Shown here: positions 46,370 through 57,610 of the stretch, piece after piece | Numbering within the stretch: position 1 is the first letter of the stretch | How the letters are laid out: each line of letters starts with the position of its first letter | Assembly: GCF_024139115.2 (NCBI RefSeq) | Contig: NW_026942464.1 | Span: 1 to 64,000, forward strand | DNA: 64,000 nucleotides | Direction: 5' to 3' | Origin: Armigeres subalbatus | Lineage: Eukaryota; Arthropoda; Insecta; Diptera; Culicidae | Translations under genes and position numbers: made by a program | The notes under the pieces: model-generated | The model's database searches: none | The model's input: the letters and a program-made list of their open reading frames with translations, nothing else | What the model was told of the DNA's origin: nothing

Positions 46370-47050
46370 CTGTAAAGAATTCTTCAGCGCTCACTTTCCG
46401 TACCGCTGCAATACAATAAATGATTCCGGATTCTAAATGGACATAGCCTTATGTCTATCTGCATCATCTCAGCAATGACGCACACCGCCTCATAAGATAT
46501 GGTGCGGTATGCGCTTGCAACCCGCAGACACATCAGGTGTACCCTCATTAATTTCTTAACATTGCACGGCCTCAGTGCTTTGGACCATGCTGGTCCGCCG
46601 TATCGGAAAATAGACAATCTACACCCGCTATAAGCCTACGCACCTGACTTTGCACTGCGATCCGGTGGACATCATTCCGATAAAAATTTTATTGCCAGAA
46701 GCCCTTTCATACATAATCGACGTGGCTCGTAAAATTGAGCTTATCTCGATCATCATGCTTTAATGACCTCAGGAGTTAACTGTGCAGGTCCTACGTTTAT
46801 CTTCGCTTGTGCAACCCATGGTGGTTATGAACCACAACAACCTCAGTCTTGTGATGTGCTAACGCCAACCTCCTTGAGTTGAACCATTCTTCGACTCTAC
46901 TAATCGCATACGAAGCTTTCAATCTAACTTCGTCAAGAGTGTCGCCTGTGATCTCTAGCATTACATCATCCGCAAAGCCTTCTATGTTCACACCACAGTC
47001 CGAGGATCGATCCCTGTGGAACACCTGCTAACATTTCAATCGACTGCAAA
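46370..47050 (-). pseudogene. R1-like reverse transcriptase fragment
   Basis: On the minus strand AGVPQGSILG (near 47012-47045) is followed, in another frame after an apparent deletion, by GVNIEGFADDVML (catalytic FADD block near 46955), then SRVEEWFNSRRLALAHHKTE (near 46860). Further on, YGGPAWSKAL and LRVASAYRTISYEAVCVIA (46430-46600) match the segment after the polymerase core in R1-like ORF2 proteins. Both ends are missing, and it is inverted relative to the R1-like copy at 37658. It is a different subfamily or a more decayed relative. Confidence 0.75.
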
Positions 47051-47440
47051 TTGGTCTGTATGCCGAAGGCTCTCCGGGATTTCCCAGGCTGATGTATCTG
47101 GCATCGCTAAACATCCCAGCAGGTCCATTGAGCCGATATGATTCCACTCATTACTTTCCCTAGCAGCACACATGTTCCACATAAGTTACTGCAACTCATA
47201 TGTGACCAGAATCAGTCACAATCAAGTTGCTGCAACTGTTTTCGTCTGCCTTGTGCTGCTCGGGTTTACTACTGGCAACTACTGGCCCTTTATGGTTCTC
47301 CAAAACATCATGGAGTGCAGAACATGTGATCTACCTGATCAACTAAGTCCTGAACGACGTATCTGTGCATCGCTAGACATCCCAGTGGGTCCGTTGAGCC
47401 CACCCAAGCAGCACAAATTGTTTCACTATTGAACATTTCA
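47051..47440. repeat. Dispersed repeat with CATCCCAGCAGGTCCATTGAG units
   Basis: GCTAAACATCCCAGCAGG with TCCATTGAGCCGATATGATT (near 47105) recurs as GCTAGACATCCCAGTGGG with TCCGTTGAGCC (near 47372) and again near 51285-51320, each preceded by AGAACATGTGATCTACC-type sequence in the last two. The element ends are not clear. Confidence 0.55.
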
Positions 47441-48043
47441 CTGTGTTGCAACTATTTGGAAAGAAACAATTTTTGCGTATGTGCCATCAAATATAACTCT
47501 CTTGCAATCTAAAAAGCACAAGAGGTGGAGCCTACGGAAACATGCTTCGATTGCAGTAAAATTGCAATAATGGTGCAAAATACTACAGCGGAAAAAAATA
47601 AAATAAAAATATAAAACTGGATTCGATTTATGGATCTTGTGTTTGATAGTCCTTCACTCTACCACAGCACCATTCAACACTTCGAAGTAGTTGCATGTTG
47701 ACTCACCGTAAAAACCATACGATTATGAAGTTTTGTACTCGGGTTGTTACTCGAATGCATCATCACAGGAAAAAATGTGAGTTGTCAAAACGTTGAACGA
47801 TGCCCAATTAAACATGGAGTCAAACTCAACTCATCTGCAACTTAATTTAGACAAATAATTAAATTTTGAAAGACGCATTGAAGTTACATGTTAAAAAATG
47901 TGCAACCTAATGATTTTGTTTCATGTTTGCAACATGAAGTGCAGTATTGTTTGGTTGTTTGTTTCCAAATGTCAAACACGTACTGCATTGCAATTTGAAT
48001 GAAACATTGATCACAATTCGAACGTTTTTGACATCTTGATGCA
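47441..48043. other. AT-rich, no gene seen
   Basis: No conserved frame. A 67-codon minus frame (47884-48087) is Cys/Lys-rich but matches no family I know, and it runs into the inverted repeat. Confidence 0.45.
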
Positions 48044-48178
48044 CTTGTCATAAGACGAGTTTGTACAATCCCATTTAATTCCACCACTTAATTGTACCTT
48101 GACAGATACGTATTTCGATTGGGATTATACAAACTCGTACAAATTATACAAACTTGTACAAACTCGTCTTATGACAAG
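48044..48178. repeat. Perfect 24-bp inverted repeat with an 87-bp loop
   Basis: CTTGTCATAAGACG with AGTTTGTACA (48044-48067) is exactly inverted at 48155-48178. The loop contains further partial copies of TACAAACTCGTAC and TACAAACTTG, so an internal direct repeat lies beside the right arm. This could be the end of a foldback element. Confidence 0.75.
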
Positions 48179-48289
48179 TGAAGACATTCCACTAAAAATA
48201 ATTTCTTAACATCTTGATGCAACTTTTTCGTGTTTTGATGTTTTTCCAATGTCTTTAATGAAACTGAATAGAAACAAAGTGCTTTTAGG

Positions 48290-49150
48290 AAGATGTTGCG
48301 TGTGCTACTTGGGTGCCTATACCTACCTGGCAACTGCAGGCCCTCCAAAACATCCTGGAGTTTGTTACCCAACGGAAACTTTTTTAGTAATTGGTGTGGG
48401 GTCGTAGGGTTAAATTTTGTTCAGATATTAATCAACGAAACGAAACCGTCCGCCAACCGTGGGACTTTCATCGACATCAAGACAGTTCCAGACCGCTCAC
48501 TGTTTGCTTCCCTGAAGCCACTTCATGTCGCCAGAAACTTTCGACTGGCCAACACTACACGCTTGCTAAGCTCCGCTTATATTGAAGCCATCCGCCGCCA
48601 ACGCCATCATCGGGCCGTCATCAAGCTAACGCCATCTTCGATTGAAGCCATTCGCCGCCAGTGGCATTCCTCGACAGGCCGTCATCCAGCCGCCATTCAT
48701 CCATCGCAAAGCCCACTTCACTGCGCATCACCGTCGCCGCTTCTACGTTCCCCGCCGTTATCGGCTTTCGAGAAGCCACCACCCGACCCTCACTCATCTG
48801 GTCGCCCGCCGTTGCCATCTCTCCGCTGGTATCTCGTCAAAGCAGTGTTGCGAAGCTCACCGTCACCCGTAGCCACCGAATAAAAAGCTTAAAAGGTAAA
48901 TCAACTTAATTTTTATTAGGACCACCCCACCGAAAACTCTCCCTTCCAAACAACGCCCTGGGACCCGGGAGAAAAGAGGTCTTGTGTGCCCACCCCGGAA
49001 GCTGCCGTTGGCTCTAGACCAGCAGCTTGGGGCTTAGGCACATCCCCTTCTGGGACGTAGCAGGACCAGGCCTGGGATTTGTCACCTTCATACAGAAAAA
49101 CCATGCGACAAAACCAAAGAGAAGACAGTCACCTCAAACTGGACAACACA
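48290..49150. other. CT/GC-rich segment, possibly LTR- or leader-derived
   Basis: The plus strand is open for 196 codons (48293-48883), but the frame reads through a locally repeated sequence: TTGAAGCCATCCGCCGCCA near 48578 recurs as TTGAAGCCATTCGCCGCCA near 48640. The predicted peptide is Ser/Pro/His/Arg-rich with no domain. An AATAAA lies near 48879, and the sequence then changes character at GGACCACCCCACCG. This pattern resembles a retrotransposon LTR or UTR more than a gene, but I found no second LTR. Confidence 0.4.
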
Positions 49151-49397
49151 ACCTAACCTACGTAGCTCGATACAGCGTACTGCTGGTCTCTCGCTCCGAC
49201 AAGACATTTTGAATCTTGTCACATAATTATTTTGTTACGATATATTTGTCGTGTGACGCTTTCCATCGCGACTAAGGTTTTGCACAACCAGACGGATTAG
49301 AATAGTTGACATGGTTATTGACAAAAAGTTCGTCTTGTCACCTTTGAATTTTGTCGCGACAAATATTGTTGTCGTTGTCAGCAAAATGTTGTCATTA
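49151..49397. other. No gene; TTGTCGCGACAA-like words
   Basis: TTTTGTCGCGACAAATATTG and repeated TTGTCA words suggest an old repeat. Related TTGTCGC words occur at 50935-51065. Nothing coding is visible. Confidence 0.4.
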
Positions 49398-49801
49398 TGC
49401 TACGTACACACCAGTCAAGCAGTTTGACGAACATTGACTCCGCCCCCAAGAAAACGCTTCGGTTGCTGCTTTGTTTGAACGTGTGTGAAGTTGTTCGAAC
49501 AACCATTTGACAGTTGGCGGCTCGGTTGGAAAAAAATAAAATGGTTTGATTTTGGTTTGAGTTGTCGGGGATGGAGTCAAGGTTCGCCGAACATGTTTGA
49601 GCATTTGTAGTGAAGTTGCACAAACCCCCATATATTTTTTGATGGTTGGTGCTCAAGTTGATGCTTCGGTCATTCGTGTGTGATATTGTTGGACGAATAA
49701 ATTGATTGTTCGTGTCGCTGTTGGAAAAACTTGATGGATGTTGGAATAAACGAGAGGTGGAGTCAATGTTGGTCAAACTGCTTGACCGTGTGTACGTTCC
49801 A
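49398..49801. mobile_element. Harbinger-like MITE, 404 bp (copy A)
   Basis: The ends are TGCTACGTACACACC and, inverted, TGGAACGTACACACGG, both continuing into GTCAAGCAGTTTGAC and AACATTGACTCC, so the inverted repeats span about 40 bp. It is flanked by TTA on both sides (49395-49397 and 49802-49804). A 3-bp TTA duplication is the hallmark of PIF/Harbinger elements. It has no transposase; the 146-codon minus frame across it is not a gene. Confidence 0.85.
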
Positions 49802-51290
49802 TTATGAATTGATGACAAAATGTGGGGGAACCACTGAAATGGTGTGGTTTCTGGGTTTTACAGCAGTTGTAGTCGAGCTCATTATAAAAACGGCTAATAT
49901 GTACGGCATAATAATAATGTGTCGAATTTTGGTGATTTTAGTCCAGCTCCTCCTGTTTAACCAAAATGCGTCATTTAATTACATATCTAAAATGTATGTT
50001 TACAAATCACGAATGGTTTAAAATTATCTATATCCGGATATCTTTTAGGCGGGCCATTAACACTCGAGTACACAAGCTGTTGTATTTTGAACATCATAAA
50101 CCAAAAAACATATCACGCTGTACATAGCATGAACAAGCCCGCATGAGCGTTTCATGACCGTACACTTATTACGTAAGCACTTATGGAAGGAGTACTATTA
50201 TTTTCTTACTCTCCATATAAATAAAAAATAATGTGTAAGAAAAAAATTTTACATTGGAGGGGGTTTCGAAAACCACAGAAAAATGCACCACAACAGCGCG
50301 TGGCTAGCGATTAAAATTTAATACTCCGCCCAAGTTAACGTGCAGTAATTCCAATCAATCAAAAATGTATCGAATGTTCCTTAATTGCCCCTAATGTAGG
50401 ATATACGCTTAAATAAAATTCCGTATTTCTCTTATACATAAAATATTGCAGTCAAATAACCGTCTATCAGGCAATTGCTACAAACGGTGTACCGGTTAAA
50501 ATCCACTGAAGTCGATATTTACGCGGACTATTGATTGTACTGCGTAAGTCAAAACCGGGTAAATTACAAAAACCGCGTAAAAATGACTTTATCAAAAATC
50601 GCTGTTTCGTATGCTCCGATTTTTTTTTTCAAATCCACGTACGAAAAGTACGAAAACTCCATAAACCGCGTGAAAAGCGAGCAAACTTGCGTTGCGTTAA
50701 ATGGTTCAGTTATTCTACACTGGGGGATCTTTCTCTGTGCAAGAGACACTTGTTTTTTTTTGTTTATGTATTATTATGTACGTAACAACGCAAAAATTGA
50801 ATAAAATGTCTTATTTCTAAACAGAAAATCTGTCAAGAGAACAAAGAAATAATTAATTATAAAGTGCTCTTTTCAGTATGATATTTCCAATTTGTCCGCT
50901 GCTATTGCTCCTCCACGCAGATGGACAACCAGAAGATGCGACATAACTTACTTTCGGGACCAATGTTGTGTCGTGCACAGAGCCGAAAGTGTATGCGTTG
51001 TCACACTTTTGTCGCAGATGTGTGCTCTAACAAGACATACAACAAAAGCAAATTGTCGCGGTTGGAAAAAGTTGTCATCTGGTCGTGGGGATCCAGTCGT
51101 GCGACGGAAAACTGGAAGTTGACAAGTTTTTTTTGACTGACCATGTTTTTATGTATCTTGTGTCACTGACAAACGCGACAATTCCCAGGCCTGAGCAGGA
51201 CTCCCGGGTCAAATATAGTTTCAAGTTCAGAACATGTGATCTACCCAATCAACAAAGTCATAAATGATGTATCCGTTCAGCACTAAATAT
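49802..51290. other. No gene recognised
   Basis: Short overlapping frames near 50530-50800 (rich in Lys and Arg, derived from AAACCGCGTAAAAATG-type words) and 50892-51136 are not supported by any domain. TTGTCGC words near 50935-51065 link this stretch with 49200-49380, so an undefined repeat lies on both sides of the MITE. Confidence 0.45.
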
Positions 51291-51359
51291 CCCAGCAGGT
51301 CCATTGAGCCGATATGATTTCGCTAAATACTTTTACCATGTACTACAGGCTTTTTTGGT

Positions 51360-51655
51360 TTTAAAGTACCTTGAGCATCTCGTACTCCAGAAAATTCAGT
51401 TTACATGATGCGTATATGTTTCTTGAATCAGATAGAGTATGCATCGACGATGAGGATATTCCAAAAGCCTTGGTTGATCGAGTAGATCAGGTGGGCTGAA
51501 CTCGGGTACAATTCAGAGTATTTTGAACATCTCGCATTCAAGAAAATTTAGTTTACATGCTGTGTACATTCTTTTTGAATCGGATTGGATATATGAGGAC
51601 ATTGCAAAAGTCTTGATTGATCTGGTAGATACCGTGGGCTGAACTCGAGAACGTT
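51360..51655. repeat. Tandem dimer, about 161 bp unit
   Basis: GAGCATCTCGTACTCCAGAA (51372) is repeated as GAACATCTCGCATTCAAGAA (51533). Both are followed by AATT(C/T)AGTTTACATG, a TTCTTGAATC or TTTTTGAATC segment, ATTGATC-type words and GTGGGCTGAACTCG. Similarity is about 80 percent by eye. Confidence 0.7.
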
Positions 51656-51745
51656 AAACCGAAACAGTTTACCAAAAAAAATGTACGCGACATCGAGACA
51701 TTTTTTTTTGCCGATGAAGCAAACCATTTGTTTGCTGCTACGTTA

Positions 51746-52148
51746 TGGAACGTACACACGGTCAAGCAGTTTGACCAACATTGACTCCACCTCTCGTTTA
51801 TTCAAACATCCATCAAGTTTTACCAACAGCGGCACGAACAATCAATTTATTCGACCAACAATATCACACACGAACGACCGAAGTGCCAACTTGAGCACCA
51901 ACCATCAAAAATGTATGGGGGTTTGTGCAACTTCACTACAAATGTTCAAACAGGTTCGGCGAACCTTGACTCCACCCCCGACAACTCAAACCAAAATCAA
52001 AACGTTTTAATTTTTTCCAACCGAGCTGCCAACTGTCAAATGGTTGTTCGAACAACTTCACACACGTTCCAACAAAGCAGCAACCGAAGCGTTTTCTTGG
52101 GGGTGGAGTCAATGTTCGTCAAACTGCTTGACTGGTGTGTACGTTGCA
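51746..52148. mobile_element. Harbinger-like MITE, 403 bp (copy B, inverted)
   Basis: Same element as 49398-49801 but in the opposite orientation. The ends are TGGAACGTACACACGG and the inverse of TGCAACGTACACACC, flanked by TTA at 51743-51745 and 52149-52151. The two copies differ at scattered positions and could form a stem of about 400 bp in a read-through transcript. Confidence 0.85.
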
Positions 52149-52495
52149 TTAGAGTCGTGCCGGCGTGCATTTGCATGAGATTTTTTGTTTCGGCTCGTGC
52201 GCAGCACAAACAACACAGAACCGAGTTTAATTACATGTTGCGCAAATCCTAGAAGGTATGCTATCCGTAGGTTATTTATTCGTTCTTACCTACAATATGA
52301 GCAAGGAGTAATGAAATTAATATTTCCCACCAAAAACGGTTATACGTTATGAAATTATTGTACGAAAACATTAATTGTGGGGAGAGAAAATTGAAAAAAC
52401 ATGAGCTGACTGTCGTCTGCTTGGCGTGGCTGCTGCTGCGGCTGCCGTGGTTTTGTTTTTCTGTTATTGCATGGAAGAATGAATGGTAAAAAGAA
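52149..52495. other. No gene seen
   Basis: AT-rich sequence leading into the BEL/Pao relic; no LTR could be identified here. Confidence 0.4.
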
Positions 52496-53195
52496 ATGTC
52501 AACTATTCCCGTCTCTGAGCTGGCAGCTTTGTCATCTCTTGCCGACAAGCCGCTTGCTGAAGTCTATCGTCGTTCAAAGTCACAATCTGAAGCTCCCAAG
52601 TCGACCGAACCAGTTGTGGTTTCCATTCCTCTTACAAGTCTGGAACCGAACACCGTAAAGTCCTACTTGCAAGAAAAGTAGAATCCCCAAGCTGCCTTGC
52701 AAGAATTTAGGAACCGGATTGAGCAGTGCGAGAATCGCGCCAATCCATCGTCTGATCTGACAATCTTCAATCTCAACTGGAATTATGTTTAATGGAAAAT
52801 TTAAGAAGGACATCAAAACAGCAGCCGAGAAAACGAGTCAGACCCGACGAAGTAAGAGAAGCTGCTGCAGCATAAGCCAGTCACGAGCCAGCCGAAGCTA
52901 CGACCGAAATCTATGATTGTGTCTATTGTAAAGGCAGTGGGCACCGTGTGCGAAACTGCAATTCTATTTGAACGAATTGAGTTGAGTGTCGACGATTGCT
53001 GGCGTGGGACTCGCAAGCTCGATCTATGCCAAAGTTGTCTCTTCAGTCGTGGACGAAGGGCGTGCCGTCCTCGGAAGATTTCCTATATTGATAGTTATCG
53101 AGTCGATATAGTCATCATAAATTTCTACATTCTGCCGGAGGACCTCCAAAACTGTCCGCTCCATGAGATCAGGTAGCCGAGAACCATACCTATCG
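52496..53195 (+). pseudogene. BEL/Pao retrotransposon gag relic
   Basis: An ATG at 52496 opens 61 codons (MSTIPVSELAAL…) that I cannot assign with certainty. Further right a CX2CX4HX4C zinc knuckle is perfect: CVYCKGSGHRVRNC at 52918-52959. After a frameshift it is followed by LSVDDCWRGTRKLDLCQSCL (52978-53040) and GRRACR, the usual arrangement at the end of a BEL/Pao gag before the protease. Stops and frameshifts separate the pieces. The segment 53075-53190 does not fit the family and may be an insertion. Confidence 0.65.
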
Positions 53196-53960
53196 TCTCT
53201 TGACATCTTCCACTATGTTTCGAATCGTTCTGAATCTCGGAGCCAACAGTTCTATCAACACTTTCGCTTTCCTTGATGAAGGCTCGGATTTAACATTGGT
53301 AGAACGCAACTTAGTAACTATGCTAGGTGTAAAGGGAACTCCACTAACGTTATGTCTACGATGGACTGGCAATACATCGCTTGAATAGAAGGAATCGCAA
53401 AAGATTTCAATTGAGATTAATGGGATCTGGTGATGTGCGTATAATCTGGGATGCAGAAGCCAAAGTCGATGGGGTGTTATTGAATAGCGCACTACTCAAA
53501 GGCCCGGTTCAACTTTCTTCTCGTCTGGCTATTCTTTTTACGATTCCAGCTTTATCGGGTGGTGACCAGCTCGGACATCGAGGAAATGTTTCATCAGGCC
53601 ACGATCCGTGAAGAAGATAAGAACTCTCAAAGTTTCCTTTCGCAGTGCTGACTCATCTATGAAACCAGAAGTCCACTTGATGGATGTAGCACTTGTTCGT
53701 CAGTTTCGGCGCAATTCATTAAAAATCGAAAGGCGGAACTGCATCGAGAACTGTATACAGAAGCAGCGAAAGCGATTGTCAATGACCATTACGTCGACGA
53801 TTATCTGGAAAATTCCAGTACAGAGGAGGAAGCAGCGCAGGTAGCACGTTACGTACGACTCGTACACACCAACGAAGGATTTTCACTACATAACTGGCGG
53901 TCGAACAGCTGTGAGGTTTGAGCTGCACAGAGAACGTCTGCCTAGGCTATGTCGTAACCG
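53196..53960 (+). pseudogene. BEL/Pao retrotransposon pol relic (protease and RT pieces)
   Basis: The aspartic protease is recognisable: INTFAFLDEGSDLTLVER (about 53245-53310), with LCLRWTGNTS downstream. The DEG in place of DSG/DTG is a known variant in BEL/Pao as far as I recall. Then come RT blocks: SDIEEMFHQATIREEDKNSQ (near 53572-53632), MDVAL near 53680, and the catalytic YVDD box (53790-53801) within NDHYVDDYLENS, followed by VRLVHTNEGFSLHNW. Most of the polymerase between these blocks, plus RNase H and integrase, is missing, and frames change at least three times. It is inactive. Confidence 0.8.
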
Positions 53961-54457
53961 AAAACGAAGAACGCTAATTCCGTGCGTGCAAATCGCTCAA
54001 GGTTTGCCAACAGAGATTAATTAATCGTGTAAAAAGTGCGAATTTAAAATGCAGATTTTTTGGTATGAGGCAAACTGGCAAATGCAACGCGGTCAACTAA
54101 TGCTAGAAAAATATGAATTGATGGTGAAACACTGTAATGCAGAACTCGAAACGCATGGGCCGAGTGAGAGAAAATTTTGGAATTATTCAGTTTGTACGTA
54201 GGGTGCCTTCTGGTTGGCATGACACAGGTGGGTGCTGTGTGAGAAATGACCGGGATAAAAATAAACATGCAGGAATTCGAACTTTTGCTCGAGTGATCGC
54301 TACCTGTAGGAGGATTTACAACTGGTCAAATGTAGATTGAACAATTTTTTTAGGCAAACAATATGTTTTGAAGCCGTTGGGTGGCATTGATTCTAGGAAT
54401 GGTATATTACAGTGAATTCTCCTTCACTCGATATGTACTCTGGAGTCTGGATGAAAA
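53961..54457. other. No gene seen; inner edge of the inverted duplication
   Basis: The sequence has no counterpart beyond 30069 in the other arm. Short open frames here (54044-54340) are not supported by any domain. Confidence 0.45.
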
Positions 54458-55257
54458 CCAGTGCTGTCATGGCAAATCATGAGCTGGTTACTCATACATT
54501 TAAAATGATGCGCCCCTTGGAAAATCCGCCCATCAAACTTTTTGATTTGAAAATTGCGCCCCACGCCTAAATGTGAATAAATTCAATTTAATACTTATTT
54601 TAGATCAAACAAAACACGTAATACCGCCAGAGTAACACCAGATATTAGTTTGATGCGTCATATACGTCTGCATAAACAAGAATTCATATGTAAAGCACAG
54701 ACAAACAGACATAACACTCCTCAAATTCCATCGTTTACTGATTTACTGGTCAATTCAAATAATCATTAGTTGGCCAATCGATCACTCGTGGCGCGTGCAT
54801 CGTTTTTGCTCGAGTTCAACTGGCATGTTAGAATGAAAGTGAAATTCTAATGAAATAGGATATTCAAAATATAGACTGTGATGGAACGGAACTCCTATAG
54901 TTTTCAAAATACCAATGAAATTTCGCTTTCTAAACTCATTGATTGCATCGTATTATGATTTTTACAGGTCTATGTGCCGACTTCTTTCGAAAACAATTAT
55001 GTTGATGAGTAAAACATTGGTCGAAATTTCAACTGTACTTTGTATTGAATATTGGATAATTTTTTCTTGATTACTCCGCCCTCTGTTCAAGTCAAGTTTT
55101 GTTGTCTATTTAAATCGCCTCCATTTAATACCAATGCATTTTTATCTAAAAAAATTATAGAAAACTTTACTTAATTTAGAGGTCCTACGCGCCTCGAACT
55201 GATGACTGCCTCAACAAAGGTTGTTTTTCATACGAAATGCCTAACTTTGACAAGCTA

Positions 55258-55462
55258 CACACTTAACTCATTTCACAGTATTCGGTAAATTTTACTGAAA
55301 TCTCAACAGCAGAACTGTTCGGTAATTTTTTTACAGATTTTGTAATTTTTCCATTGCTCAACTGTCAAAATCACCGAAAATCAGTAAAATTATTTACCGA
55401 ACAGTTCTGTTGTTGAGATTTCGGTAAAATTTTACCGAATTCGGCGATTTATTTTAAGTGTG
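55258..55462. mobile_element. 205 bp TA-type MITE present only in arm 2
   Basis: The ends are CACACTTAACTCATTTC and, inverted, CACACTTAAAATAAATCG. Both run into AATTCGGTAAA-like or ATTCGGTAAATTTTAC sequence and an inner GAGATTTC…AACAG palindrome. It is flanked by TA (55256-55257 and 55463-55464). Arm 1 has the uninterrupted site AGCTAGC with one TA near 29300. Its TA target fits a Tc1/mariner-mobilised element. Confidence 0.88.
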
Positions 55463-55812
55463 TAGCCTTTCTAATTACCTCATATTATCAAAACATTTTC
55501 TAAAGGAAATACCGCCAACTTAGAATGCCTTTTTGAAATAGCTTCAAACCAGTATCGAAACTTCTGAAGATATTTTCACTAATTTGCAATGCTTTTAGGA
55601 AAATTTTGCACTCTGATCATTTGCTGTAAAGAAAGGCTATCATTTCACTCCGACAACGAACTTTTTATAAAAGGCTCTTAGACCCATAGTATTATATACC
55701 AATCGACTCAGCTCAACAAACTGAACAAATGTCTTTACGTCCACGTCCGTTGAATTTCGCCTGCACCTGACATTTTTTCTTTTTTTTAATGTTTCGTCTC
55801 CACACATTTAGG

Positions 55813-56021
55813 TAGGGCGAATGACGGCTTTGGCAGGCTTTGTTTTATTATTGGCAGGGTTTTTTATGACTGACTAGGCTCAAATTTGGCCTAAACATTC
55901 TTTACATATCAAAGAATATTGTGGCCAAATTTCATAAAATTCGATGGACAAAACCCCCCTGCCAATTTAGTTAGTTTTTTGCCAATAATAGAACAAAACC
56001 TGCCAAAACCGTCTTTCCCTA
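55813..56021. mobile_element. About 209 bp MITE with long TIRs (arm 2 copy)
   Basis: This is the mirror of the copy at 28763-28962. The ends are TAGGGCGAATGACGGCTTTGG and, inverted, TAGGGAAAGACGGTTTTGG, followed by CAGG and TTTTGTT on both sides. Confidence 0.75.
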
Positions 56022-56395
56022 TCTTCATTGAACAAACATTCCATAAAATGCTTGTTTTCACACTCCTAAGCTTTACTTCATTATAACAGTTTTACGCCCA
56101 TGTGTTTTGGACGTTGAAAATGCTTCTGGGTAAGTTCAATCGTCTAGTGGCATGTGCTGAGAAATGTCGGTTTGATTCCTACTCTAGTAAAAAGATTTTT
56201 TTTTCGGCATCGGAAAATTTATCACTAATCAACAAAAGTGTTGCATGAGAGTGCTGTCCGTTGTCTAAGCCAAGACAAATTTGTTATCGTGGTGTGTCAC
56301 GGTAAAATGGAAACTAATAAGGTGTACCGGCTTAAATTTTAATTTTAAATGTTCATCAATCGACCAAAACAAACTATTCACTATGAATGCCTTAG

Positions 56396-57610
56396 AGCAA
56401 TTAAATTGTACTCCAATTGCTACTAAAGCCGCCCTTATATGACTCACAAGACCGCCGAGTAACCTTATTGTACTCAAATCGAATCTGTGTCCAACTTCAT
56501 GGGTCTCAGACGTTCGCTGAACTCATTATGGATGCCTCGAATCAAACATATTGTACTAAAATTGATGCTATGTCCGCACTTCTTCTTCTTAGGATCCATC
56601 AACTCACTATGAAGGCCTCAGAGTAAATCAAATCTATGTCCGCCCACTCAAGGGACTCAGATGATCACTCATTTCACAATGAACACCTCAGGCTCAGAGT
56701 AATCAAATTGTACGCAAATCGAATCTGTGTCCGCCTTCATGAGACTCAGATGATCGTTCGATTCACTATGAAAGCCTCAGAGTAACCGAATTGTACTCAA
56801 ATCAAATTCATGTCCACCCACATGGGACTTAGACGATCACTCATTTAACTATGAGCACCTACGAGTAACCAAATTGTAATCAAATCGAATCTGAGTCATG
56901 CCCTCATGGAGCTCTAGCGAGGGCTCAAGACACTATGAACGTCTCAAGGCAACAGTTTTGAACTCAAACTCATGATGTATCCGCCCTCATGGGGCTCTAG
57001 CGAGCGCTCAATTCACTATAAACGTCTCAGAGTAACAATCCTGTACTCAAATTCATGTTGTTTTTCCCTTATGGGACTCTGGCGAGCGCTCAATTCACTA
57101 TGAACGAATCAGAGTAACAATGCTGTGTCCGCCCTTATGGGACTCTGGGGGCACTCGATTCAATAACAAATTTTCAAAACGACTTATCTGGTTTTTGTAA
57201 ATAAAGATTCAAACGTCGATTTGATAAATCTAATGGCACTCCCACGTAAACCAACACCATAACAGGTAGCCGAAGCCTTCACTTACGTGTAGATGGTGAT
57301 GGTTAGCATGGAAGTGCCATCAGATTCGTCAAATCGACGTTTGGATCTTTATTTACAAAAGCAGATAAGTCGTTATGGAAATTAGGTATTGAATTCACTA
57401 TGAACGTCTCAGAGTAACAATTTTGTACTTAAATTCATGCTGTGTCCGCTCTCATGGGACTCTGGCGAGCGCTCAAGTCACTATGAACGTCTCAGTGCAA
57501 CATATTTAGACTCAAACTCGTGCTGTGTTTGCCATCATAGGGCTCTTGCAAGCGCTCAAGTCACTATGAACCCCGCGCCTACGCAAGGTATCCAGTAGAC
57601 TCGCCCAGGA
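56396..57610. repeat. Diverged old stratum of the 82 bp satellite (arm 2)
   Basis: Reverse-complement counterpart of 27161-28440. CTCTGGCGAGCGCTCAA, TTCACTATGAACGTCTCAG and AGTAACAATTTTGTACTCAA recur every 80-85 bp (for example near 57066, 57465 and 57540). A foldback element sits inside. Confidence 0.78.
57162..57392. mobile_element. 231 bp foldback MITE with about 75 bp TIRs
   Basis: ACGACTTATCTGGTTTTTGT with AAATAAAGATTCAAACGTCG and ATTTGATAAATCTAATGGCA (57179-57239) pairs with the inverse of 57304-57375 (GAAGTGCCATCAGATTCGTC, AAATCGACGTTTGGATC, AGATAAGTCGT). A possible 4-bp target duplication ATTC lies at 57158-57161 and 57393-57396. A decayed copy is in the mirrored position in arm 1. 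Confidence 0.8.

Larger units (their letters stand above)
54458..56395. other. Spacer of arm 2, no gene seen
   Basis: Counterpart of 28441-30069. Apart from the two MITEs it holds no recognised element and no frame conserved with the other arm. Confidence 0.6.

Noticed and set aside
48293..48883. 196-codon open frame as a host gene
   Set aside because: The peptide is low-complexity, the DNA contains an internal local duplication and an AATAAA, and there is no domain, splice pattern or counterpart. An LTR or UTR origin is likelier.
49378..49818. 146-codon minus-strand frame
   Set aside because: It spans the Harbinger-like MITE end to end and is broken in the second copy.
50531..50804. Two overlapping basic frames of 84 and 89 codons
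   Set aside because: They overlap in different frames over AAACCGCGT-type repeated words; no domain and no supporting context.
52496..53960. Endogenous viral element
   Set aside because: The zinc knuckle, protease, RT blocks and YVDD box fit a BEL/Pao retrotransposon; no envelope or viral structural gene is seen.
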